Source: Pelagihabitans sp963760375 (GTDB lineage Bacteria; Bacteroidota; Bacteroidia; Flavobacteriales; Flavobacteriaceae). From it: a DNA stretch of 64,000 nt. This document shows positions 31,630 through 40,449 of the stretch, one piece after another. A program made the position numbers and the translations under genes. The notes below the pieces were generated by a model. It was given only the letters and a program-made list of their open reading frames with translations, was not told the DNA's origin and did no database searches. How positions within the stretch are numbered: the first letter of the stretch is position 1; every line of letters starts with the position of its first letter. The stretch lies in the NCBI GenBank assembly GCA_963760375.1, contig CAVXCS010000007.1:62001-126000 (forward strand). Reading direction: 5' to 3'.

Positions 31630-32799
31630 TTATTGTTCCGAAGGGGCCTTTAACAAGATACTCACCGCATTGCCCCCAAAACCAACCGCGTTCACCAATA
31701 CCCTTTTGATTCTTTGAGGAACCGAACCATATTCCAAAAATGGAATTTTAATAAGATGTTGATGATTCATCATCAAAATCGCCATTTCAATCCCAAACAT
31801 TCCGGAAGCGCCAAACGTATGCCCAATTTTCCATTTATTGGTGGTCATCGGTGGAAGTCGACTTCCAAAAACCTTCTGTATCGCCCTATATTCTGCAAGA
31901 TCGCCTTTAAGGGTTCCCGGAGCATGCACCACCATTACATCTACATCCTCGGGTTGGTTCCGCCCCAAAGCCATTCTCATCGAACGTTGGAAACATTCCG
32001 CATCCGTGGAAATGGAAACATTATGTGCCAAAGGCTCCGTTGCATAGCCCAAACCCTCGATCACGGCCAATGTGGTATCATGAAGGCCCAACTCCAGACA
32101 AGCCAAGGCCGCACCTTCGCCCAATACCATAGTGTTGCGGTCTTTATCCAAATCCAAGCTGCGGCAAGGATAGTCCGAATCATCTTGGGCATAGATTTTC
32201 AAAGCCTTCATTTGGGCAAGTGTGAAAGGCGTCAAAGGGGCTTCACTGCCCCCGACCAAAAATTTATCGGCCATGCCGCTCCCGATCCATGCTACACCGT
32301 TTAGCAGCGCATGCAAGGCAGTGGAGCAAGTGATCGAATGGGAAATCTCTGGACCCTTGGACTGCAGGTCATGGGCCACCCAAGATGATATATTGCCAAG
32401 GGTCGTCGTGGGCGAAGCCAAAGTGCCTGTTCTGCCATGGGTCAAAAACGTCTCATGGTGCTTTTCAAACAGGGCAGTGGCCCCTCTTGAAGAACCTAAA
32501 TTGATTCCAAAATGGTCGCCCCTTATCCAACCCGCTCCCGCAATGGCCCTACGGGCAACTGATATGGCGTAGAGTACCGAATCATCCAAGTATTTGAATT
32601 TAGGATCCGATTTTTGTAGTTCGATGATCAGGTCCTTTGCCGTTTTGGGCAATCGAGCCACCCATTCGTAGGTCGTTCCGATCTTTTCGCGAGAAAGATG
32701 ATGGGCGTCGGTCTGGTACCCCTGCCATACCTCGCTTGACGTATATCCCATCGCGGAGATGGAGGAAATTGCGGTAATCGAAATCGGTCGGTTCGTCAT
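31630..32799 (-). CDS. beta-ketoacyl synthase inside the biotin cluster
   Basis: A 389-residue condensing enzyme of the KAS I/II thiolase fold. The catalytic triad is intact: Cys158 (SITCSTALH), His292 (VVHAPGTLKGD) and His327 (KIGHTFGASG), with Lys324 nearby. It is somewhat shorter than FabF and differs in the usual EAHGTGT motif, so it is not a housekeeping FabF. It sits between bioA (12 bp upstream) and bioB on the same strand. Since bioC and bioH are absent here, a role in making the pimeloyl chain is an attractive inference; the sequence alone does not prove the substrate. Confidence 0.9.
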   Translation of the reverse strand: MTNRPISITAISSISAMGYTSSEVWQGYQTDAHHLSREKIGTTYEWVARLPKTAKDLIIELQKSDPKFKYLDDSVLYAISVARRAIAGAGWIRGDHFGINLGSSRGATALFEKHHETFLTHGRTGTLASPTTTLGNISSWVAHDLQSKGPEISHSITCSTALHALLNGVAWIGSGMADKFLVGGSEAPLTPFTLAQMKALKIYAQDDSDYPCRSLDLDKDRNTMVLGEGAALACLELGLHDTTLAVIEGLGYATEPLAHNVSISTDAECFQRSMRMALGRNQPEDVDVMVVHAPGTLKGDLAEYRAIQKVFGSRLPPMTTNKWKIGHTFGASGMFGIEMAILMMNHQHLIKIPFLEYGSVPQRIKRVLVNAVGFGGNAVSILLKAPSEQ

Positions 32800-32811
32800 T
32801 TGTCCCTTTAA

Positions 32812-34080
32812 TTAGACTATTTCCAATATCCTTGTGATACTGTCATAGATCTTCTGCAATTGTGCTTCTGAAATGATATAGGGAGGTAAAATATAAATGG
32901 TATTTCCCAAAGGGCGCAAAAATACGCCGTTGTCCATAAAATGGTTGAAAAGTCGGTCCCTTAAATTACCATATCGCTCCATTTCCATATTCATATCCAA
33001 GGCATAGATGACCCCACATTGCCGTGTACGGGCCACCTTGGGGTGGTTTCTGATGAGAGCGTCGAAGGCGCGGTGCGAATCGGAAATCCTTTTGATGTTT
33101 TTTTGGATCTCAGCTGATTTCAAAAGCGCCAGGCCCGCCAAAGCGGCCGTGCAAGCCAAAGGGTTGGCCGTATAGGTATGACCGTGGAAAAAACCTTTGG
33201 CGATCTCATCGCTATAAAAGGCATCATAGATCTTCTGGGCGCAACTGGTAATCGCCATGGGGAGCAGTCCCGCGGTAAGGGCTTTTGAAAGGCACATGAT
33301 GTCTGGTTTCACCATAATTTGATCAGACGCGAAATCAGTGCCCGTTTTACCAAAACCGGTCATCACCTCATCGGCAACGGTGACCACGTCATGGAGCTTC
33401 AATAGCCTTAAAATACGGCATAAGCCTTCTTTGTCATGCATCTGCATGGCCGCAGCGCCCTGTACCAAGGGTTCATAAATGAAACCCGCGATATCATTTC
33501 GGCCCAACCGGGTTTCCAATTGGTTTAATATAGTTTCAATATTGTTTTGGGTCGGGACCGGGATACGTTCAACTGCCAAGAACAGATCCTCAAACGGGCC
33601 GTTATAGACCGAAAGACCCGAGACCGACATGGCACCAAAAGTATCGCCATGGAACCCCCCTTCAAACGCCAGGAGTACCTTCCTTTTTTTGCCTTTGTTG
33701 AAATGGTATTGCAAAGCCATTTTTATTCCAATCTCAGTAGCAGTTGAACCGTTGTCTGAAAAAAAGAGCTTTTTTTGGTTAAAGGGCAATATTTTGATGA
33801 GCTCTTCCGACAATTGTACGGCAGGCTCATGTGTAAATCCACTGAAAACCACCTGATCGAGACTTTGCATCTGGGCATACACCCTTTCTATGATAAAATC
33901 GTTGCAATGCCCGTACATGGCCGTATACCAAGATGCGATACCATCGATATACTCTTTGCCATTTTCATCGTACAAAAGGGCGCCCTTGGCTTTAACGAGC
34001 CCCAACATTTTTGGATGCCGCTTGTGCTGCGTCAGCGGATGCCACAAATATTTTTGGTCTCGTGTTGAAAGATTTTTCAC
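32812..34080 (-). CDS. bioA: adenosylmethionine-8-amino-7-oxononanoate aminotransferase
   Basis: A class III PLP aminotransferase of about 422 residues that converts KAPA to DAPA in biotin synthesis. It shows WHPLTQHKRHP, the substrate-entry region YTAMYGHCNDF, GGFHGDTFGAMSVSG, VADEVMTGFGKTG with the PLP-contacting Asp, and LSKALTAG with the Schiff-base Lys. The open frame reaches 34119, but that codon is TTG and overlaps a promoter-like CATCTTTG. GTG 34080 gives MKNLSTRDQKYLWHP and a normal length, so I start there. The ketoacyl synthase gene follows after 12 bp. It is divergent from the GT-C glycosyltransferase gene. Confidence 0.95.
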   Translation of the reverse strand: MKNLSTRDQKYLWHPLTQHKRHPKMLGLVKAKGALLYDENGKEYIDGIASWYTAMYGHCNDFIIERVYAQMQSLDQVVFSGFTHEPAVQLSEELIKILPFNQKKLFFSDNGSTATEIGIKMALQYHFNKGKKRKVLLAFEGGFHGDTFGAMSVSGLSVYNGPFEDLFLAVERIPVPTQNNIETILNQLETRLGRNDIAGFIYEPLVQGAAAMQMHDKEGLCRILRLLKLHDVVTVADEVMTGFGKTGTDFASDQIMVKPDIMCLSKALTAGLLPMAITSCAQKIYDAFYSDEIAKGFFHGHTYTANPLACTAALAGLALLKSAEIQKNIKRISDSHRAFDALIRNHPKVARTRQCGVIYALDMNMEMERYGNLRDRLFNHFMDNGVFLRPLGNTIYILPPYIISEAQLQKIYDSITRILEIV

Positions 34081-34146
34081 CGGTATTGTTATGAAGTAAG
34101 CGATTTCTCTATCTTGCAAAGATGGGAATTAATCCTATAACCGCCC

Positions 34147-35631
34147 ATGCGAATTAGACCGATCGGAAATCTAAAAACATTGATCGCCCGCATGCCACAA
34201 AAGGTGGTATTCATTTCACTTTTGGTGGTTTCTATTGCCATTCGATTTCCGTTTTTCTTCAGGGACTATATCGATCGGGACGAAAGTACTTTTATCTTAA
34301 TGGGACAATCTTGGGTTAACGGGCATCTCCCATACACCGAATTATGGGATTTAAAGCCCCCGATAACTTTCTTGTTTTTTGCTGGCATCATTTACGTGTT
34401 TGGAAAGAGCTTTTTGGCCATTCGCCTATTTGGGGCCCTGCTCGTAGCCATCTCTGCTTTTTTCACTTATAAAATCGGTGCAGAATTCGGAAACAAGAGC
34501 ATGGGGTTTTGGGCCGCTCTGGGCGCAGTGGCGCTACAAAGCCTGTTCGGCAGCCTACAGGGCGTCATGTCGGAACATTTATGCATGGCATTGTTTATGC
34601 CGGGACTTTTCCTGATGCTTCGAACAAAAACCCATTGGGGGTATTTTTTGACCGGGCTCCTGATAGGCATGGCCATCATGACCAAATTGAACATCGCCTA
34701 TGCGGCCTTTTTTCTAGGACTATATCTAATCTTTACCCCTTTCAACGCCAAATGGCCTGAAAGGAAATTATGGCAACCTATTCTCTATGGCGTTGGCATC
34801 ATTGTTATTGTGGTATTGACGCTGCTCCCTTATTACCAAAATCAAGTTTTGGTCTGGTGGAATTCTGTCATCAAGGCATCTTTGGCATATGCCGGGTCAA
34901 GCCAAGGAGCGGTACTTAATTTGGCCCCAACCTTTTTGGCCCTTGCGTTATTTTTTTTCTGGGGCTGGCGAAAAAGATACCTCGATTTCAAAGATAGAAA
35001 GGTACAATTACTTGCCATCGCGATCATTGGCGTGCTATTCTCATTCGCCAAGGCCGGAAGGATCAACAGCCACTACCTGATACAACTGTATCCCATATTG
35101 ATCGTTTTGGTCGGGCTATCCATCAGTAAAATAGACGTCCACCTCAAAAAAGCCTATCAACCCATTCTTGTTCTGCTATTACTTATGGTGCCGGCAGAGA
35201 GCTATTTGGAATATTATCGAATCGTAAAAAACAAATGGGAAGAGGGTACTTTTTACAATGGGGAAGGCATTACGGTACCCCTATACCTGATGAAAACATT
35301 TCCTGCAGAAAAAAATGTATTCTTTCTGGAATACCATATCGGATATTGGCTCATGGATGCCACTCCCCCGACCAAGGCAGCTACCCATCCCAGCAATATC
35401 TGTCGCGAAGAACTCTTTCCCTATTTTGACAATCCCAGAAAAACGGCTCTGGACGAAATCACGTTCATCATGTCGGTAGTCCGACCAAACATCGTGGTGA
35501 CGCGAAAAAACAGATTGGTATTCGACGATAAGCTGGTCGAGGAAAATAGATATGTCAGTGCATACCTAAAAAATCACTACCAGGTATGGGCGACGGTTGA
35601 AGGGGCGGAAATTTATAAAAGATCAGATTGA
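34147..35631 (+). CDS. GT-C (family 39-like) membrane glycosyltransferase
   Basis: A 494-residue inner-membrane protein with around ten or more hydrophobic helices. An early periplasmic loop carries YIDRDEST, the acidic motif of GT-C enzymes of the dolichyl-phosphate-mannose/ArnT type that use polyprenyl-linked sugars, followed by LPYTELWDLKPP. The C-terminal soluble part ends VEGAEIYKRSD. Acceptor and donor are unknown. It lies within the biotin cluster but in the opposite direction, and its end overlaps convergent bioD by 9 bp. ATG 34192 is a possible later start. Confidence 0.87.
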   Translation: MRIRPIGNLKTLIARMPQKVVFISLLVVSIAIRFPFFFRDYIDRDESTFILMGQSWVNGHLPYTELWDLKPPITFLFFAGIIYVFGKSFLAIRLFGALLVAISAFFTYKIGAEFGNKSMGFWAALGAVALQSLFGSLQGVMSEHLCMALFMPGLFLMLRTKTHWGYFLTGLLIGMAIMTKLNIAYAAFFLGLYLIFTPFNAKWPERKLWQPILYGVGIIVIVVLTLLPYYQNQVLVWWNSVIKASLAYAGSSQGAVLNLAPTFLALALFFFWGWRKRYLDFKDRKVQLLAIAIIGVLFSFAKAGRINSHYLIQLYPILIVLVGLSISKIDVHLKKAYQPILVLLLLMVPAESYLEYYRIVKNKWEEGTFYNGEGITVPLYLMKTFPAEKNVFFLEYHIGYWLMDATPPTKAATHPSNICREELFPYFDNPRKTALDEITFIMSVVRPNIVVTRKNRLVFDDKLVEENRYVSAYLKNHYQVWATVEGAEIYKRSD

Positions 35632-36240
35632 CATCAGGATGTTCCTGAAGGTATCGGCATACTTTTTTATGACCGGTTTATCAAAAACGGGCTCTTCATC
35701 GATCCTGCCGATCAAAGAAACCCCAGTTTTGTGCAATATGATATTCTCGGTTTGCGGATTGGCATCACCACTAAAAAGAACTGATACGTCATATCCCCTC
35801 ATCTTCAGCCAGTTGATGGTAAGCAAGGAGTGGTTGATACTGCCCAAATAATGCCTGGAGACCACAATTACTTTGTAGTTGGGCATTATGATGTCGAGAA
35901 TGGTGTCCTGTGCGTTCAGGGGCACCAATAGTCCGCCGGCACCCTCTATGACCAAATGATTGTCGGTATGAGGTTCGTGAATCTTGTTGGCGTCCAAAGT
36001 CACCCCATCAAACTCTGCAGCGGCATGTGGACTGATCGCTTGTGTGAGCTCAAAGCTGCTCTTATAAATTTTTGATTTTTTGTTCGACAACAGTTCGGCC
36101 ACTTTATCGCTATCGGTATGGTCCAAGTCTCCTGCCTGAATGGGTTTCCAATAATCGGCTTCCAAAGCCTCTGTGATTATGGCGGAGGCGATCGTTTTAC
36201 CTACCCCCGTTGATATTCCCGTTACAAAAATTCGCTTCAT
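35623..36240 (-). CDS. bioD: dethiobiotin synthase
   Basis: A 205-residue ATP-dependent carboxylase that closes the ureido ring of dethiobiotin from DAPA and CO2. The P-loop GISTGVGKT is at residues 8-16, the DAPA contact KPIQAGD follows, then the Walker-B-like EGAGGLLVPL. It starts 1 bp after the DUF2007 gene, clearly the same operon as bioF. It ends inside the 3' end of the opposite-strand glycosyltransferase. Confidence 0.96.
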   Translation of the reverse strand: MKRIFVTGISTGVGKTIASAIITEALEADYWKPIQAGDLDHTDSDKVAELLSNKKSKIYKSSFELTQAISPHAAAEFDGVTLDANKIHEPHTDNHLVIEGAGGLLVPLNAQDTILDIIMPNYKVIVVSRHYLGSINHSLLTINWLKMRGYDVSVLFSGDANPQTENIILHKTGVSLIGRIDEEPVFDKPVIKKYADTFRNILMSI

Positions 36241-36241
36241 T

Positions 36242-36625
36242 TTATTGGGGCTTTGTTATCATTCCACAATTTAGGCATTTGTACTTTCTCTTTTCAAAAA
36301 AAGGAAAAAGTTTATGGAATATTCCCTTACGGTTGTAGTATGCCTCAGAACGCGTGGCTTTGCAATTGGGGCATACCACGGGCGCTCCATTATTATCCAA
36401 GGCATATGCCCTAATTTCATTGTAAATTTCCAAGGCATGTTCCATATCCCCATACAATACCTGCAACTTCACCCCTCCGATCGCATTGCTGATCAATGGA
36501 TCCGAATTCAAGGTATTTTCATCCTTTAAAAAAACCCTTATGCCTTCCGATTCCAATTTTCCCTTGATGATCTGTACATCCGCGGCATATTCAAAAGCTG
36601 CAATGGTATAAAACTTTTCGTTCAT
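36242..36625 (-). CDS. DUF2007 protein with C-terminal zinc ribbon
   Basis: A 127-residue cytoplasmic protein. The N-terminal part (YTIAAFEYAADVQIIKGKLESEGI) matches DUF2007, often called 'putative signal transducing protein', with a ferredoxin-like ACT-type fold. The C-terminal part carries two CxxC pairs (CPNCKA and CLNCGM), a zinc ribbon. It overlaps bioF by 4 bp (ATGA-type) and is 1 bp from bioD, so it is translated with both. Why it is in a biotin operon is unknown; similar small genes appear beside biosynthetic operons in this lineage. Confidence 0.85.
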   Translation of the reverse strand: MNEKFYTIAAFEYAADVQIIKGKLESEGIRVFLKDENTLNSDPLISNAIGGVKLQVLYGDMEHALEIYNEIRAYALDNNGAPVVCPNCKATRSEAYYNRKGIFHKLFPFFEKRKYKCLNCGMITKPQ

Positions 36626-37794
36626 GGATTATTGATTAAAACCGATAAGCGGTAGAGCAAGGCGGCGATTTGTTCTTTGGTATTATGGGCGTGCAGGCAT
36701 ATACGCAACCTTTCCCGTTCGATGGGAACCGTTGGAGAAAGGATGGGCTTCACTTCAAATCCAAATTCCCGCATCCCGTTTGACACCGCGCTCACCTTTT
36801 CATTGCCCGGGATGATACAGCAGTGAATGGCAGAAGTACTGGGTATGAATTTTGGTCCTAAACCCAAGCTTCCCATTTCTTGATTAAAATAGGCGATGTT
36901 TTCATGAAGCTGTTGCCGCTTTTTGTTCCCTAAATCGGTCTGTGCCATTTCATAGGAAGCATCGATCGTGGCCACCGTATGTGGCGGAAGGCCCGTGGTA
37001 TAGATAAAGCTTCTGGCAAAGTTCAAAAGATAGGTTTTTAGGTCGCTTGATCCCAAAATAGCTGCCCCATGGCATCCCATCGCCTTCCCGAAGGTCACGA
37101 TTCGCGCAAAGACATCCTGCTGCAGATTTAAGTGTTGTACGATCCCTGCACCGTCATTTCCAAAGATTCCCAGGGCATGGGCCTCATCAACCACCAAATA
37201 ATAGCCATTTGCCCTGCAATAGGCCGAAAATTGCGGTAGGTCGGGACTATCCCCATCCATGGAAAAAACCGATTCGGTAACCACATAAACGGCAGCTTCC
37301 CGATCGTTCGGTGTGGCCGCCATATTACGCAAAATCTTTGCGGACAGGTCCCTTACATTGTTGTGTTCGAATTTGAAGCTCTTGGCATGTCCCAATTGAA
37401 TGCCATCCCTTATGCTGGCATGTATATATTCATCATAAAACACCAAGTCGCCCCGCTGGGGAACCGATGCAAAAAATCCAACATTGGCATCATAGCCCGA
37501 ATTGAAAACCAAGGCTGCATCAACCTGATGGATTCGGGCAAGTTTTTTTTCAAGTAGCCCATAAATGGGGTGATTTCCGCATAGCAATCGGGAGCCGGTC
37601 GCCCCGTTCAATACCAGGTTATGTTCCTTGAGCAATTTAACTGCCGTGTCTGTTATCGCCTCCTCTTTAGAGAACCCAAGGTAATCGTTGGATGAAAAAT
37701 CGGCCAAGCCGTTAGCCATCGGCAGGCTTCGGAGGGTCCCGGCACGCTCCCGTTCGACGAGTTTTAAAATTAATTTTTCGGGGAATTTTGGCAT
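36622..37794 (-). CDS. bioF: 8-amino-7-oxononanoate synthase
   Basis: A 390-residue alpha-oxoamine synthase that condenses pimeloyl-thioester with alanine. Landmarks are DFSSNDYLGFS, GATGSRLLCGNHPIY, DEAHALGIFG with the PLP-stacking region, and TFGKAMGCHGAAI with the Schiff-base Lys. It could in principle be a KBL-type 2-amino-3-oxobutyrate ligase, but the context with bioD and bioA makes bioF clear. A TAAATTTG box ends 4 nt before the ATG, suggesting a leaderless transcript bioF-DUF2007-bioD. Confidence 0.95.
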   Translation of the reverse strand: MPKFPEKLILKLVERERAGTLRSLPMANGLADFSSNDYLGFSKEEAITDTAVKLLKEHNLVLNGATGSRLLCGNHPIYGLLEKKLARIHQVDAALVFNSGYDANVGFFASVPQRGDLVFYDEYIHASIRDGIQLGHAKSFKFEHNNVRDLSAKILRNMAATPNDREAAVYVVTESVFSMDGDSPDLPQFSAYCRANGYYLVVDEAHALGIFGNDGAGIVQHLNLQQDVFARIVTFGKAMGCHGAAILGSSDLKTYLLNFARSFIYTTGLPPHTVATIDASYEMAQTDLGNKKRQQLHENIAYFNQEMGSLGLGPKFIPSTSAIHCCIIPGNEKVSAVSNGMREFGFEVKPILSPTVPIERERLRICLHAHNTKEQIAALLYRLSVLINNP

Positions 37795-37798
37795 GTGC

Positions 37799-37806
37799 CA
37801 AATTTA
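37799..37806 (-). promoter_or_regulatory. -7 promoter box of bioF, 4 nt before ATG
   Basis: TAAATTTG on the minus strand, followed by GCAC and the bioF ATG (37794). Same box-to-start spacing as recX and glyS. Confidence 0.5.
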
Positions 37807-37830
37807 CTATCTTTATTCAAACTTCAACCG

Positions 37831-38361
37831 ATGGTCGTTTATAAAAGGGCTACGCAAGATTCGGAACTGCAACAGATTTTGGAGCTGCAGCAGAAAAATC
37901 TCATTCCGGTGCTTACCGAAGACGAAAAACAGCGAGAGGGCTTCGTGACCGTATCACATACCTTTGAAATACTGAAACGGATGAATGATGTTTGTGCCCA
38001 TGTGATTGCCAAAGACGGAGATCGGGTGGTGGGTTATGCCTTGTGCATGCACCCCAGATTTGCCGAAGAAATAGAAGTTTTAAAACCGATGTTCGACGAG
38101 ATTGGATCAGTGGTCCCGAAATCGGAGAAATATTTGGCCATGGGCCAAATCTGTATCGACAAGGAGTACCGGGGACAAGGACTCTTTCGCCATTTGTACG
38201 ATCGAATGAAAAAAGGGGTGCAACCCGAATTTACCAGCATCATCACAGAGGTAGACGTAAAGAATGCCCGGTCGTTGAAAGCCCATTATGCCGTGGGTTT
38301 CAAACTGCTTAAAACCTATTCCTCGGGGGGGCAGGATTGGCATTTGATCGCCTTGAGCTGA
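37831..38361 (+). CDS. GNAT family N-acetyltransferase
   Basis: A 176-residue GNAT protein. Motif A, the acetyl-CoA pyrophosphate loop, is in ICIDKEYRGQGLFRHLY (R/QxxGxG/A type), preceded by VVGYALCM and followed by NARSLKAHYAVGFKLL. I use ATG 37831; a GTG at 37795 extends the frame by 12 codons but would overlap the bioF promoter box. A TATCTTTA sequence at 37809-37816 resembles a promoter box. The acetyl acceptor is unknown. It is divergent from bioF. Confidence 0.88.
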   Translation: MVVYKRATQDSELQQILELQQKNLIPVLTEDEKQREGFVTVSHTFEILKRMNDVCAHVIAKDGDRVVGYALCMHPRFAEEIEVLKPMFDEIGSVVPKSEKYLAMGQICIDKEYRGQGLFRHLYDRMKKGVQPEFTSIITEVDVKNARSLKAHYAVGFKLLKTYSSGGQDWHLIALS

Positions 38362-38370
38362 ACCAAAAGA

Positions 38371-38393
38371 GCCATCCTTTGATGATGGATGGC
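38371..38393. terminator. terminator between the GNAT gene and atpC
   Basis: GCCATCC/GGATGGC with a 9-nt loop, flanked on the minus strand by CTCTTTTGG. It lies between convergent genes and could serve both. Confidence 0.6.
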
Positions 38394-38423
38394 CCTTGAA
38401 TTTGTAAATGTTATGGGATGCTG

Positions 38424-38702
38424 TTAATCTGCCAAGACGATTACTTTATTGCCTTTCATTTCGATGGTGCCACTGGTGATGGGCAAAATGGTCTTGCCAC
38501 TGGCATCTTTTGAAAACCTCGATTGGTAGGCTTCATCAATGGATATGTTACCGTCGACCTTCACGTTTCCGGCTTGCAATAAGGACACGATTGGGGCATG
38601 GTCTTGCAACATCTGGAATTCCCCGTTAATACCGGGCACGGTAACCGAAGTAACTTCTCCGGCAAACAAGGTAGCTTCCGGTGATACGATCTCTAAATAC
38701 AT
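38424..38702 (-). CDS. atpC: F-type ATP synthase epsilon subunit
   Basis: A 92-residue subunit consisting of the N-terminal beta-sandwich only (MYLEIVSPEATLFAGEVTSV, FQMLQDHAPIVSLLQAG). The C-terminal two-helix domain that inhibits ATP hydrolysis in many bacteria is absent; short epsilon subunits are usual in Bacteroidota. It follows atpD after 56 bp. Confidence 0.93.
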   Translation of the reverse strand: MYLEIVSPEATLFAGEVTSVTVPGINGEFQMLQDHAPIVSLLQAGNVKVDGNISIDEAYQSRFSKDASGKTILPITSGTIEMKGNKVIVLAD

Positions 38703-38758
38703 ATTTTTAGCTGTAAATCATTATGAACAATCGGTGAACTTATGGTACGACCATGATA

Positions 38759-40267
38759 CTAGGCCTCGGCCAGCATCTTCTCACCGGCTTCAATGGCTTC
38801 CTCTATGGTTCCTTTCAAGTTGAAGGCCGATTCCGGCAAATGATCTAATTTCCCTTCCATGATCATATTGAATCCCTTGATGGTTTCCTTGATGTCTACC
38901 AATACCCCTGGAATTCCGGTAAATTGTTCCGCAACATGGAAAGGTTGTGATAGGAAACGTTGAACCCTTCGTGCCCTGCCCACGGCCAATTTATCTTCCT
39001 CCGACAATTCTTCCATTCCCAAAATGGCGATGATATCCTGTAATTCTTTATAACGCTGCAACAATTCCTTGACCCTCTGGGCACAATCGTAATGTTCCTT
39101 GCCCAAAATATCGGCGGTCAAGATCCTGGAGGTCGAATCCAAAGGGTCGACCGCAGGATAGATGCCCAATTCCGCAATCTTACGGGAAAGTACCGTGGTG
39201 GCATCCAAGTGCGCAAAAGTGGTCGCCGGCGCGGGATCCGTTAAGTCATCCGCAGGCACATACACCGCCTGTACCGAAGTAATGGAGCCTCTTTTGGTCG
39301 AGGTAATGCGTTCCTGCATGGCGCCCATCTCGGTGGCCAATGTAGGTTGATACCCTACGGCCGATGGCATACGTCCCAAAAGAGCGGATACTTCCGAGCC
39401 CGCTTGGGTAAATCGGAAAATGTTATCAACGAAGAACAAAACGTCCTTGCCCTGCCCTTCGCCGGCGCCATCACGGAAATACTCGGCGATGGTCAAGCCA
39501 GACAAGGCGACCCGTGCACGTGCTCCGGGAGGCTCGTTCATTTGTCCAAAAACGAAAGTGGCCTTTGATTCTTTCATCACTTTCTTATCGACCTTGGAAA
39601 GGTCCCATCCCCCTGCTTCCATGGAATGGAGAAAAGCGTCACCATATTTTATAATGCCCGATTCCAACATCTCGCGCAACAAATCGTTTCCTTCACGGGT
39701 ACGTTCTCCAACACCGGCAAACACCGATAAGCCCCCATGTCCTTTGGCAATGTTGTTGATCAATTCCTGGATCAACACCGTTTTGCCTACCCCTGCACCC
39801 CCGAACAATCCAATTTTACCTCCTTTGGCATAAGGCTCGATCAAATCGATGACCTTGATTCCGGTGAACAATACCTCGGTAGAAGTCGAAAGATCTTCAA
39901 ATTTTGGTGCTTCTCGGTGAATGGGCAAACCATGTTTCCCCGCTTTGGGCAAGTTCCCCAAACCATCGATGGCATCGCCGATCACATTGAACAAGCGGCC
40001 ATAAATGTCATCCCCTATCGGCATCTGAATCGCCTTTCCTGTCGCCAGTACCTCGGTTCCCCTACTCAACCCATCGGTGGAGTCCATTGAAATAGTCCTT
40101 ACGGTGTTCTCACCGACGTGCGACTGCACCTCCAAAACCAGGATGGAACCGTCTTTGTTTGTTATTTCCAAGGAATCATAAATCCTCGGCAAAACGGATT
40201 CTGATTGGAACACAACATCGACCACCGGGCCTATTATTTGGGAAACCTTTCCTGTAACTTTCGACAT
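38759..40267 (-). CDS. atpD: F-type ATP synthase beta subunit
   Basis: A 502-residue catalytic subunit. The P-loop is GGAGVGKT at 156-163; GERTREGNDL and the DELSEED-type lever appears as ELSEEDKLA. The C-terminal part ends EAGEKMLAEA. atpD and atpC form a two-gene transcript here, with the other ATP synthase genes elsewhere, as is common in this phylum. A TATCTTTG promoter box lies about 75 nt upstream. Confidence 0.98.
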   Translation of the reverse strand: MSKVTGKVSQIIGPVVDVVFQSESVLPRIYDSLEITNKDGSILVLEVQSHVGENTVRTISMDSTDGLSRGTEVLATGKAIQMPIGDDIYGRLFNVIGDAIDGLGNLPKAGKHGLPIHREAPKFEDLSTSTEVLFTGIKVIDLIEPYAKGGKIGLFGGAGVGKTVLIQELINNIAKGHGGLSVFAGVGERTREGNDLLREMLESGIIKYGDAFLHSMEAGGWDLSKVDKKVMKESKATFVFGQMNEPPGARARVALSGLTIAEYFRDGAGEGQGKDVLFFVDNIFRFTQAGSEVSALLGRMPSAVGYQPTLATEMGAMQERITSTKRGSITSVQAVYVPADDLTDPAPATTFAHLDATTVLSRKIAELGIYPAVDPLDSTSRILTADILGKEHYDCAQRVKELLQRYKELQDIIAILGMEELSEEDKLAVGRARRVQRFLSQPFHVAEQFTGIPGVLVDIKETIKGFNMIMEGKLDHLPESAFNLKGTIEEAIEAGEKMLAEA

Positions 40268-40341
40268 TACTTTGTAGTTTATGAGTTAAGTATTAAAAAA
40301 AACATGAAAAACGACTTGGTGTACTTATGTTTTTCAGGCTG

Positions 40342-40349
40342 CAAAGATA
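40342..40349 (-). promoter_or_regulatory. -7 promoter box of atpDC
   Basis: TATCTTTG on the minus strand, 75 nt before the atpD start codon. No -33 TTG at the usual spacing. Confidence 0.45.
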
Positions 40350-40398
40350 GACTTTTCCGTTATAAATGGAAATGGTTTTTTATCGCTTTTTTTTAAAG

Positions 40399-40430
40399 AA
40401 AAAGGGCAAACCTTCCGGTTGCCCTTTTTT
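40399..40430 (-). terminator. terminator of the 40450-43200 receptor gene
   Basis: AAAAAGGGCAA/TTGCCCTTTTT (11-bp stem, 9-nt loop), 20 bp after the stop codon, with T-runs in both directions. Confidence 0.85.
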
Positions 40431-40449
40431 ATATGAATGTTGTTTTTGG

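Noticed and set aside
34081..34119. Upstream extension of bioA to position 34119
   Set aside because: The first codon would be TTG and lies on a promoter-like CATCTTTG. GTG 34080 gives the standard N-terminus and length.
37795..37830. BirA-type biotin operator between bioF and the GNAT gene
   Set aside because: No TTGTAAACC/GGTTTACAA-like repeat. The palindrome GGTTTAAACC at 11821 is far from biotin genes.
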